Assembly: GCA_964635065.1 (NCBI GenBank)
Contig: CAZWMK010000039.1
Coordinates: forward strand, 1-17,779
DNA: 17,779 nucleotides
Source of the DNA: CAZWMK01 sp964635065
GTDB lineage: Bacteria; Pseudomonadota; Alphaproteobacteria; Sphingomonadales; Sphingomonadaceae
Direction: 5' to 3'
Both the position numbers and the translations under genes were made by a program. Shown piece by piece: positions 7,688-14,829 of this stretch. The notes under the pieces were generated by a model that did no database searches, had not been told where the DNA came from, and saw only the letters and a program-made list of their open reading frames with translations. Each line of letters opens with the position of its first letter. The stretch's first letter is position 1.

Positions 7688-8811
7688 CCGGCGCGCAGTC
7701 GGTCAATGTGATAGCTGGCCGGGTCCAGTCCGGAGACGGTTAGCCACGCCTTGTCGGCCCCGGTCAACAGGCTTGCGGCCATGCGTCCGGCGGCAGGCGC
7801 CGTCTGGATGCCGAAACCGCCCTGCCCCGCACACCAGAAAAAGCCGGGCGCCGCTGGATCAAAGCCATAAACCGGCACGCGGTCGGGCGCAAAACTGCGC
7901 AGACCGGCCCAGGCACGTTCGATCCGGCGCACGCGCCAGTGGGTCTCGGCGCTGAACAGGTCGATGACGGCCGCCACATCCAGTTCTTCGGGCTGTGCAT
8001 CACAGGGTGGTGACGGCGTTTCATCGTGCGGACTGAGCCACAGCCGCCCGGCATCGGGCTTGAAATAGAAGCGGCCTTCCGCATCAATTACCAGCGGCAA
8101 ATGCCCAAGGGGCGCCGGCTCAACATCGATCGCGACAACTGTCCTGCGCATCGGTTGCAGGCCGATGGGCGGAACGTCCGCCAATGCTGCCACGTCATCG
8201 GCCCATGCCCCAGCGGCATTGACGACGATGGCAGCCCTGAATACGCCTGCGCTGGTCTCGATCCGCCAGCCTGTGCCATCGCGTTCGAGGCGTCTGACAC
8301 GCGCATCGTTCACCTGCGTCAGCCCATGGCGGCGCGCATGGCGCAAAAATGCCTGATGCAGCGCCGCGACATCGATATCCATGCAACTCGGTTCATGGAT
8401 CGCCGCGACCACTGCCGTCGGCGCCAATTCGGGCACCATCGCCAGCGCCATGGCAGGCGACAGCCGTTCAAGTGCGACACTGCTGTCCGCGAAATCGGCA
8501 GCAAAACGATCAAGCGCGGCCATGCCGGCCGCGCGGGCGACATGCAGCGCCCCCCGCGGCAGCAACAATGGGCCATCGTGAAAACCGTCTGGCGGCGCAT
8601 CGAAAAAGCCGCGCGACGCGGTCGTCAGGGGCTGGATGTGGGGGCCGCCATAGGTCTCGGCATAAAAGGCCGCCGAACGCCCGGTGGTATGATAACCGGG
8701 CAACGCCTCGCCCTCGATCAGCAGAATACGCGCATGAGGGGCAGCAAAGCTGGCAAGGCTGGCACCTGCCATGCCCGCGCCGATGATGGCAATGTCGTAA
8801 TTGCCGGTCAT
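7675..8811 (-). CDS. FAD-dependent amino-acid oxidoreductase, D-arginine dehydrogenase (DauA)-like
   Basis: A DAO-fold flavoenzyme of 378 residues. The dinucleotide-binding motif is IIGAGMAGASLA (about 9-20). By recall, the whole chain resembles Pseudomonas DauA, which oxidises D-amino acids, especially D-Arg and D-Lys: PGYHTTGRSAAFY, LTTASRGFFDAPPDGF, VVNAAGAWADDVA, GLQPMRR, FYFKPDAG, WAGLRSF and CAGQGGFGIQTAPA all have close counterparts. The substrate-anchoring R305 (in WAGLRSF), the Arg pair at 222-223 and Y249 are kept. The positions matching DauA H48 and E87 are F49 and A88, so the substrate may differ. It probably acts in the cytoplasm or at the inner membrane. The ATG at 8811 overlaps the stop of the upstream hydrolase (ATGA), indicating one transcript. 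Confidence 0.85.
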   Translation of the reverse strand: MTGNYDIAIIGAGMAGASLASFAAPHARILLIEGEALPGYHTTGRSAAFYAETYGGPHIQPLTTASRGFFDAPPDGFHDGPLLLPRGALHVARAAGMAALDRFAADFADSSVALERLSPAMALAMVPELAPTAVVAAIHEPSCMDIDVAALHQAFLRHARRHGLTQVNDARVRRLERDGTGWRIETSAGVFRAAIVVNAAGAWADDVAALADVPPIGLQPMRRTVVAIDVEPAPLGHLPLVIDAEGRFYFKPDAGRLWLSPHDETPSPPCDAQPEELDVAAVIDLFSAETHWRVRRIERAWAGLRSFAPDRVPVYGFDPAAPGFFWCAGQGGFGIQTAPAAGRMAASLLTGADKAWLTVSGLDPASYHIDRLRAGQTS

Positions 8812-9779
8812 GCCACCGCAATCCTGTCGAGAAAGGCCGCAATCATCGCCATCGTCTTGCGGCGCGGACCATCGCCATCACGCAGCAGTTCATGCCGTCC
8901 GCTGACGATCCAGCGACAGTCCGCCCCCGGAATCCGGGTACAGGCCTGCATCGCACTATCAGCATCGACCAGCCGTTCATGACGACCGACGAGCATGAGC
9001 AGCGGCAGGTCGACCGCTTCCAACGCACCGGGCCTGTCCAGCATGGCGATCGACCGGAAGGCCGCATCGAGCCAGCCCCAGCTGACCCCGCCAAGGCTGA
9101 GCCCAGGGTGGCGATCGTTCCACCAGCCCTCATCGGCGAAGCGATCGGCAGACCCGGTCAGGATATCACCGCGCGCTGGTCGGCGCTGATGTGGGCCATA
9201 AGGATATTGCCCAACGGCATAGCGCCCGCCACGACCAAGCAGGCAGGCGATTCGCGCCAATGCCTTGATCAGACGGCTTTTGCCGGATGATGCAATGCCC
9301 ATCATCGGCGCGAGCAGGACCGCCCCGGCAACGCCCGCACTGCCATGGCCATTTCTCCGTCCCCTGTCGGCAAGATAGCGCAGGGCCAAATGGGCGCCCA
9401 TGGAATGGGCAACCAGCACGACTGGTCCCGGTAGCGTACTGCGCGCCCAGGTGATCATGGCATCAAGATCAGATAGCCAGAGGCCGAAATCGTCGGCATG
9501 GCCAAGATCGGGATGCCCGCCCAACCGGCCTGAAAGCCCCTGCCCGCGCCAGTCGAACGTCGCCAGCGCATGACCGGCCATGCGCCAGTCCCAATAGGCT
9601 TCGCTGTATTTTTCGATGAAATCGGCGCGTCCGTTCACGAACAGAATCGAGGGCCGCCCGGTCGCGCCGTCCGCCCACAACGCCGTGCGCACCGGCCAGC
9701 CGTCAGCCATTGTGAGATGGCTGACCTCGGCACCGGGCGGCAGACTGTGGCGACGGGCAAGAATGGATGAACTCGACAC
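8808..9779 (-). CDS. Alpha/beta hydrolase, PldB-type lysophospholipase-like
   Basis: A serine hydrolase of 323 residues from the GTG at 9779. An in-frame TAA lies only four codons upstream of that GTG, so no earlier start is possible; the ATG at 9710 (residue 24) is the alternative. The nucleophile elbow is AHSMG with S126. The catalytic His is probably H296 in SGRHELL, and the acid is E268 or D272 in VGRHERLVD. The NGRADFIEKY and FDWRGQGLSGR segments (about 49-84) are typical of the Hydrolase_4 / PldB group that acts on lysophospholipids or monoacylglycerols. There is no signal peptide, so it is probably cytoplasmic. The true substrate is unknown. Co-transcribed with the DauA-like gene by a 4-base overlap. 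Confidence 0.85.
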   Translation of the reverse strand: MSSSSILARRHSLPPGAEVSHLTMADGWPVRTALWADGATGRPSILFVNGRADFIEKYSEAYWDWRMAGHALATFDWRGQGLSGRLGGHPDLGHADDFGLWLSDLDAMITWARSTLPGPVVLVAHSMGAHLALRYLADRGRRNGHGSAGVAGAVLLAPMMGIASSGKSRLIKALARIACLLGRGGRYAVGQYPYGPHQRRPARGDILTGSADRFADEGWWNDRHPGLSLGGVSWGWLDAAFRSIAMLDRPGALEAVDLPLLMLVGRHERLVDADSAMQACTRIPGADCRWIVSGRHELLRDGDGPRRKTMAMIAAFLDRIAVA

Positions 9780-9826
9780 GCCTGCTGGTTACGCTTTCTT
9801 CAGGCCTTGCGTCTAGCATTCTGTGC

Positions 9827-10300
9827 ATGAATGGGGCCATTCAATGGATCAGCCTTGGCGGGCTGACGCTTTTGCTCGTGATCGCGGTTGTCACCGACCT
9901 GCGCGCGCGAAGGATCGCCAACTGGCTGTGCGGCCTGGTCGCACTGCTGGCCCTGCCCTGGTGGTGGGCCAGTGGCGTGCCGCTCTGGCCAACGCTGGGC
10001 GTTCAGTGCGCGCTGGCGACAGGCACTTTTGTCGTCTTTGCCTTTGCCTTTGCCCGCGGATGGATGGGTGGCGGCGACGTCAAACTGCTGACCGCGCTGG
10101 CGCTCTGGATGCCGCCGCCGCTGTTCATCAAACTTCTGGTGCTGATGTCGCTGTTCGGCGGCGCCCTGACCCTTGGCTATGTCATTCGGCATCGGCTGCG
10201 CGAGGCAAAGGGACAGCCGCAGATCCCCTATGGCGTCGCCATCGCCGCCGCCACTTTCGTCATCATTAGCGAACCGCTTGTTAACCATTTCACCGCATAG
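9827..10300 (+). CDS. cpaA: Prepilin peptidase CpaA/TadV
   Basis: Inner-membrane aspartic protease that cleaves the leader from Flp-type prepilins and TadE/F-like pseudopilins. The 157 residues are strongly hydrophobic with about five membrane segments. The two catalytic aspartates are visible: D24 in VVTDLRARRIAN and D84 in the GGGDVKL motif. It is a short peptidase without the N-methyltransferase domain of PilD. I chose the ATG at 9827: the upstream in-frame ATG at 9767 would overlap the divergent hydrolase start, and the codons between them have unusually few G/C third bases. Leads the cpa/tad cluster. Confidence 0.9.
   Translation: MNGAIQWISLGGLTLLLVIAVVTDLRARRIANWLCGLVALLALPWWWASGVPLWPTLGVQCALATGTFVVFAFAFARGWMGGGDVKLLTALALWMPPPLFIKLLVLMSLFGGALTLGYVIRHRLREAKGQPQIPYGVAIAAATFVIISEPLVNHFTA
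10281..10291 (+). promoter_or_regulatory. Possible CtrA half-site upstream of cpaB
   Basis: TTAACC followed by ATTTC lies in the 3' end of cpaA, about 80 bases before cpaB. It matches one half of the alphaproteobacterial CtrA box (TTAA-N7-TTAA); the second half is absent. CtrA is known to control pili in several alphaproteobacteria. The match is short and could be chance. Confidence 0.2.
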
Positions 10301-10365
10301 TCGGGACTTATGGGTCGATCCTGACCGGATTGATCGGGGTCATTTGCCGGGAGGCACATGGGGTC

Positions 10366-11346
10366 ATGGACGTTAGAAAACTTATGTTGATGGTCGGCGC
10401 GCTGCTGATTGCAGCCGTCACCGCCATTTTTGCTCGCAACCTGTTGTCGACGAACGCCGCAGCACCAGCTGTCGCCGCTGAACAGCAGGCCGCAAAAGGG
10501 CCGCGTGTTCTGGTCGCCGTCAAGGACCTGCCGGCTGGCACCATTCTGGATGAAGCGAGCTTCGCCTTCCAGCCATGGCCGAAAGACATGGTCGACAAGG
10601 CTTATTTCCTTCAGGCTGAAACCGCCCCGGCCTCCTTGTCGGGCAAGGTCGTGCGTATCGCCCTGACCGCTGGCCAGCCACTCACCCAAACCGCGGTGAT
10701 CGGACCGGGTGAACGTGGTTATCTGGCCGCAGCCCTCGGGCCGGGCATGCGCGCCGTGACGGTGACGGTCAGCGACGCCACTGGCGTGGCTGGCTTTGTC
10801 TTTCCGGGCGACCGCATCGACCTCATGCTCACGCATGAAGTGCCCGCGCTGGACGACGGCCTGCCGCTCAAGGTCTCGGAGACCATCCTGCGCAACGTCC
10901 GCGTGCTCGCCATCGACCAGAGCATGACCGATCCCGAAGACGGCAAGCCGTCTGTCAGCAAGACAATCACGCTGGAAGTCGCGCCGAAACACGCCGAAGT
11001 CATCGCAGTCAGCCAATCGCTCGGCCAGTTGTCGATGTCGCTGCGTTCGATTGCCGACAATGCCGCCGAACTGGAACGCGCCATCGCCAATGGCGAGATC
11101 GAAGTACCCGAAGGCAAGAACCAGGCGGCTGACAAGGCGATGATACTTGCCCTCTCAAGTCGTCCGGTCGATGCCAATCCGACCTTTACGGTCGGCGGCG
11201 AAGCCTCGCGCTTTGCCCGCAGCACCATGCCGCGTCCGAAGCCGACACAGACCGCCGGTGGCGCCGCACCAACCGATTATGCTGGCCCTGTTGTGCGCAT
11301 CGCGCGCGGCAATGAAGTTTCCGCCGTTCCGCTGGGAGGCAAGTGA
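10366..11346 (+). CDS. cpaB: Flp pilus assembly protein CpaB/RcpC
   Basis: Periplasmic accessory protein of the Tad secretin complex, anchored in the inner membrane. It has 326 residues, with one N-terminal membrane anchor (about 6-23) and then a SAF-like domain (about 46-114: VLVAVKDLPAGTIL). The RcpC signature is at about 138-156, with GFVFPGDRIDLMLT. The C-terminal 60 residues are Pro/Ala-rich and probably flexible. The ATG at 10366 is chosen because the membrane anchor follows at once and GGGAGG lies 11 bases upstream; an in-frame ATG at 10330 has no such support. Follows cpaA by 65 bases and is separated from cpaC by one base. Confidence 0.93.
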   Translation: MDVRKLMLMVGALLIAAVTAIFARNLLSTNAAAPAVAAEQQAAKGPRVLVAVKDLPAGTILDEASFAFQPWPKDMVDKAYFLQAETAPASLSGKVVRIALTAGQPLTQTAVIGPGERGYLAAALGPGMRAVTVTVSDATGVAGFVFPGDRIDLMLTHEVPALDDGLPLKVSETILRNVRVLAIDQSMTDPEDGKPSVSKTITLEVAPKHAEVIAVSQSLGQLSMSLRSIADNAAELERAIANGEIEVPEGKNQAADKAMILALSSRPVDANPTFTVGGEASRFARSTMPRPKPTQTAGGAAPTDYAGPVVRIARGNEVSAVPLGGK

Positions 11347-11347
11347 C

Positions 11348-12808
11348 ATGAATATCAAGTCCACACTGCGCGCCGGAACGGTGATCCTGGCCATGGTTGG
11401 CAGCGCCGTCGCCCAGATGCCTGTCGCCAAGGCGCAGAACAGCGGCGTACAGCGCCCGCAAAATTCGCTCGACCTCGGTGTCGGCGCCGGGACGCTTGTC
11501 CGCCTGCCATCCTCGATGGCGGATGTCTTCGTCGCCAACAACAAGATCGCTGATGTTCAGGTGCGCTCGTCGCAGCTGCTTTACGTCTTTGGAACGGGCG
11601 CGGGCGAAACCTCGGTCTATGCCACCGACAAGGCCGGACGCGTCATCTATTCAACCACGGTGCGGGTGGCGCAGAACATCCACCAGATCCAGTCGATGCT
11701 TGGCATGGCCATGCCGGCCGCCAAGATCGACGTCACGCCGATGAACGGCATGGTGCTCCTGACCGGCACGGTGGCCAGCGCAGGCGAAGTCGAAGAAGCC
11801 TCGCGCCTTGTGCAGGGCTTCGTCGGTGAGAAGACGGTCGTGGTCAACAAGCTGCAAACCGCACTGCCCGTGCAGGTCAATCTGCAGGTAAAAATCGCCG
11901 AAGTCAGCCGCGACCTGCTGAAAGAAGTCGGCGTCAACCTGTCGTCGATCGACGGCAGCGGCGGCTTCCTGTTCGGCATCAACCAGGGCCGGGCGGAATC
12001 GATCAGTTTCAACCCCTTGACCGGCTCGGTCTCGTTCATGGGCACTGGCTCCGGCACCAGCATCGGCATGGCCGACCGCTTCCTTGGGTTGAACCTCGCG
12101 GGTGTCATCGACCTTCTCGAAGATGACGGCGTCATTTCGATGCTGGCCGAACCGAACCTGACTGCGCTTTCGGGCGAAACCGCAAGTTTCCTTGCGGGCG
12201 GCGAGTTTCCGGTGACGGTGGTCGACGGCGAAGGCCGAATCACGGTTGAATTCAAGGAATATGGCGTGGGCCTCGCGTTCACCCCGACCGTGCTTGATGG
12301 CAACCGCATCTCGATGCGTGTCCGGCCGGAAGTATCGGAATTGACCAACAACGGCTCGGTCCGCCTGAACAACATCGTCATCCCGGCGCTTGTCACACGG
12401 CGCGCCGAAACGACGGTGGAACTGGGATCGGGACAAAGCTTCATGATCGGTGGCCTGATCCGCAACCGCACCGATGCCAGCGCAGCCAAGGCACCGATCC
12501 TTGGCGATCTGCCGATCCTTGGCGCCTTGTTCAAGTCGGACCGCTTCCGTCGCCAGGAAACCGAACTGGTCATTGTCATTACACCCTATCTCGTGAAGCC
12601 GATGCAGCCGAACCAGGTGCGTCTGCCAACCGATGGCTATCAGGCACCCACCGACATGCAGCGCTGGTTCATGAACCAGACCTTCAGCGGCACGAACGCC
12701 AATACCCGCCCCGCGCCGCAGGTTCTGCCCGCAGCACCGGCCACAGGCAGCCCGGCTCCGGCCGCCGAAAACCGCGCGGTTCCGACGCCCGGTTTCTCGG
12801 GCAACTGA
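11348..12808 (+). CDS. cpaC: Tad outer-membrane secretin CpaC/RcpA
   Basis: Forms the outer-membrane ring through which the Flp pilus exits. It has 486 residues from the ATG at 11348, which has GGGAGG upstream. There is a Sec signal peptide with likely cleavage after AVA (residue 22) or AKA (residue 29). The pilus secretin N-domain is at about 40-110 and a BON-like domain at about 111-170 (IDVTPMNGMVLLTGTV). The secretin domain runs about 175-418 and includes ISMLAEPNLTALSGETASFLAGGEFPV and the closing GDLPILGALFKSDRF...ELVIVITPYLV. The tail after 420 is Pro/Ala-rich. The in-frame stretch upstream (from 11147) lies inside cpaB and is rejected. Confidence 0.96.
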   Translation: MNIKSTLRAGTVILAMVGSAVAQMPVAKAQNSGVQRPQNSLDLGVGAGTLVRLPSSMADVFVANNKIADVQVRSSQLLYVFGTGAGETSVYATDKAGRVIYSTTVRVAQNIHQIQSMLGMAMPAAKIDVTPMNGMVLLTGTVASAGEVEEASRLVQGFVGEKTVVVNKLQTALPVQVNLQVKIAEVSRDLLKEVGVNLSSIDGSGGFLFGINQGRAESISFNPLTGSVSFMGTGSGTSIGMADRFLGLNLAGVIDLLEDDGVISMLAEPNLTALSGETASFLAGGEFPVTVVDGEGRITVEFKEYGVGLAFTPTVLDGNRISMRVRPEVSELTNNGSVRLNNIVIPALVTRRAETTVELGSGQSFMIGGLIRNRTDASAAKAPILGDLPILGALFKSDRFRRQETELVIVITPYLVKPMQPNQVRLPTDGYQAPTDMQRWFMNQTFSGTNANTRPAPQVLPAAPATGSPAPAAENRAVPTPGFSGN

Positions 12809-12827
12809 CCGGTCGAGGAGAGAGAAC

Positions 12828-13487
12828 ATGAAAATTCACACGCTTCTCATCGCAAGCTGCGCCGGTCTGGTGCTGGCGGCCTGCAACACGGGTGCTGCCC
12901 CGGCCAACCGGTCGGTCAATTCGATCAAGGCACCTGTCGTCTCGTCGACGCAATATGCGCATGATGTGGCCTTTGGCGGCACAGACAGCCTGCCGCGCGA
13001 TGAAGCCAAGGCGCTCGACGAATATCTCGATGCGCTCGGTGTCAGCTATGGCGATCGTATCAGCGTCGACGATCCGCAGCCGCAAGGTGCGCAGGCCCGT
13101 CGTGCGGCCATCGCCTCGATCGTCGCGCGCCACGGTTTGCTGCTCGAGGATACGGCGCCCGTCACGAACGGCCAGCTTGCCGCAGGCACGGTACGCGTCG
13201 TCATCACGCGGGCGCGGGCGACCGTCGAGGGCTGCCCCGACTGGTCGCGCAGATCGTCGCCTGATTTCGAACAGTCGTCGTTCAGCAACAGTGGCTGCGC
13301 GAACATATCGAACCTTGCCGCCATGGTGGCTGATCCAAACGACCTTGTGCATGGCCGCACCTATGAAGGCACCGATGCGACAACCACGGTCAAGGCGATC
13401 AAGGCCTATCGGGAGAAGAAGCCGACCGGTCTGAAGGACATCACCGCCGTTGCACGCAGCATCAGCAGCGGTGCGACAAGCAAGTGA
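12828..13487 (+). CDS. cpaD: Pilus assembly lipoprotein CpaD
   Basis: Outer-membrane lipoprotein of the Tad system, thought to support secretin assembly or function. It has 219 residues. The lipoprotein signal is clear: MKIHTLLIASCAGLVLAAC with lipobox LAAC. The mature part has CpaD features, including the GCPDWSRRSSPDFEQSSFSN segment and a following SGCANISNLAAMVADPNDLV block. Two cysteines in this region could form a disulphide. GGAGAG precedes the ATG. It lies 19 bases after cpaC and 19 before cpaE, within one transcript. Confidence 0.94.
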   Translation: MKIHTLLIASCAGLVLAACNTGAAPANRSVNSIKAPVVSSTQYAHDVAFGGTDSLPRDEAKALDEYLDALGVSYGDRISVDDPQPQGAQARRAAIASIVARHGLLLEDTAPVTNGQLAAGTVRVVITRARATVEGCPDWSRRSSPDFEQSSFSNSGCANISNLAAMVADPNDLVHGRTYEGTDATTTVKAIKAYREKKPTGLKDITAVARSISSGATSK

Positions 13488-13506
13488 CGCATAGGGGATT
13501 GAACAT

Positions 13507-14799
13507 ATGAACGCGCCCTGGAATCCCAACAAGCGCAGCGGTGGTCTGGCCACGCGTGAACCGTTTACCGCTTTCGTCTGCGATGAAACGACGGCGGAGA
13601 TGATCCGTTCGATCGCAACCGAAATCGGCTGGCAGGCTGACAAGGTCAATAAAGGCGGCCTGCGCAATGCTGTGCAGACGCTGTCCGTTTCATCCAGTCC
13701 GATGATCCTGCTCGTCGATCTCAGTGAATCCGGCGATCCATTGAACGACATCAATGCGCTGGCAGAGGTCTGCGAGCCGGGCACCATCGTGATTGCCCTG
13801 GGCGCAGTCAACGACGTGCGGCTTTATCGCGATCTTCTGGCCAGTGGCATCCAGGACTATCTCCTGAAACCCCTGTCGCCCGATGCGCTGCGCGAATCGC
13901 TGATGAATGCCCAGACGATGCTGATGGCGCCCAAGCAAGGCGGGCAGGAAATCGACAAGCCCCGCACGACGGTGGCCGTGCTTGGTACGCGTGGCGGCGT
14001 TGGTGCCTCCTCGATCGCCACGTCGCTGGCATGGCTGATGGCAACCAACCAGTCGCGTTCGACGGCGCTTCTCGACCTCGACGTGCAGTTCGGCACTGGC
14101 GCCCTCGCCTTCGACCTCGAACCGGGACGCGGCCTGACCGACGCGCTGGAAAACCCCAGCCGCATCGACGGTCTGTTCATCGAACGCGCCATGGTGCGCG
14201 TCAGCGACAATCTGTCCGTGCTGTCGGCGGAAGCGCCGATCAACCAGCCGCTCATGACTGATGGCACAGCCCTCTTCCACCTTCAGGAAGAAATGCGCAA
14301 TGCATTCGAATGCCTGGTGGTCGACATGCCGCGCAGTGTCGCGGTCCAGAACGCCCATCTGCTGCAGGACATCCAGCATGTCGTCGTCGTGTCCGAACAG
14401 ACGCTGGCGGGCACGCGCGACACGATCCGCCTGCTTGGTTTCCTGAAGTCGCACGCGCCAAACGCACAGGTGACACTTGTGACCAATCGCGTCTGCAGCA
14501 CCCCCGCGCCCGAAGTCGTACGTCGGGATTTCGAAACATCGGTGGAGCGCAAGATCGACGTGGTTCTGCCCAGCGATCCCAAGACCGCCTGCGATGCCGC
14601 CAAGCAGGGCAAGGCGCTCGTCGCGGCGGCGAAAGGCGGCAAGATCGTGGCGGGCATGAATGCGCTCCTCGCTATCATTGGCGGCACCAATGATGAAAGC
14701 AAGGCTGCGACGCCGAAGTCGCTGATCGGCAAGCTGGGCGACCTGTCCGTCCTTCTGCCGCGCAAGGATGGCGCCAAGAAAGACGCCGCGAAGAAATAA
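13507..14799 (+). CDS. cpaE: Pilus localisation protein CpaE/TadZ
   Basis: ParA/MinD-like protein that places the Tad machine at the cell pole in related bacteria. It has 430 residues. Residues 20-135 form a receiver-like domain (D71 in LLVDLSESGDP, K121 in LLKPL). From about 155 it has an ATPase domain: VLGTRGGVGASSIATSLAW, then LLDLDVQFG (D190, D192), LVVDMPRSV and LVTNRV. The P-loop (161-169) has Arg at the deviant-Walker signature position and Ala in place of the second lysine, so hydrolysis may be weak or absent. The C-terminus is lysine-rich. A GGGG sequence upstream probably serves as ribosome site. A 6-bp hairpin separates it from cpaF. Confidence 0.94.
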   Translation: MNAPWNPNKRSGGLATREPFTAFVCDETTAEMIRSIATEIGWQADKVNKGGLRNAVQTLSVSSSPMILLVDLSESGDPLNDINALAEVCEPGTIVIALGAVNDVRLYRDLLASGIQDYLLKPLSPDALRESLMNAQTMLMAPKQGGQEIDKPRTTVAVLGTRGGVGASSIATSLAWLMATNQSRSTALLDLDVQFGTGALAFDLEPGRGLTDALENPSRIDGLFIERAMVRVSDNLSVLSAEAPINQPLMTDGTALFHLQEEMRNAFECLVVDMPRSVAVQNAHLLQDIQHVVVVSEQTLAGTRDTIRLLGFLKSHAPNAQVTLVTNRVCSTPAPEVVRRDFETSVERKIDVVLPSDPKTACDAAKQGKALVAAAKGGKIVAGMNALLAIIGGTNDESKAATPKSLIGKLGDLSVLLPRKDGAKKDAAKK

Positions 14800-14801
14800 G
14801 C

Positions 14802-14817
14802 GCAGCCACTTGGCTGC
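14802..14817 (+). promoter_or_regulatory. Intercistronic hairpin between cpaE and cpaF
   Basis: GCAGCC, loop ACTT, GGCTGC: a perfect 6-bp stem directly after the cpaE stop and 12 bases before the cpaF ATG. There is no T-run, so it is not a typical terminator. It may protect or process the mRNA, or tune cpaF translation. It is the only clear intergenic hairpin I found in the cpa cluster. Confidence 0.45.
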
Positions 14818-14829
14818 AATGGGGGTGTC

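Noticed and set aside
9789..9819. Promoter for cpaA (TTACGC and TAGCAT)
   Set aside because: The -35 match is poor and the spacer is 19 bases, so there is not enough support to call it.
9767..9826. Upstream ATG as the start of cpaA
   Set aside because: It would overlap the divergent hydrolase start by 13 bases, and the added codons have few G/C third positions compared with the rest of the gene. The ATG at 9827 gives a normal peptidase N-terminus. Not fully excluded.
11651..12829. Long minus-strand open frame (392 codons) opposite cpaC
   Set aside because: The product is Arg/His/Asp-rich without motifs, while the plus strand codes a full secretin. High GC in third positions keeps the opposite frame open.
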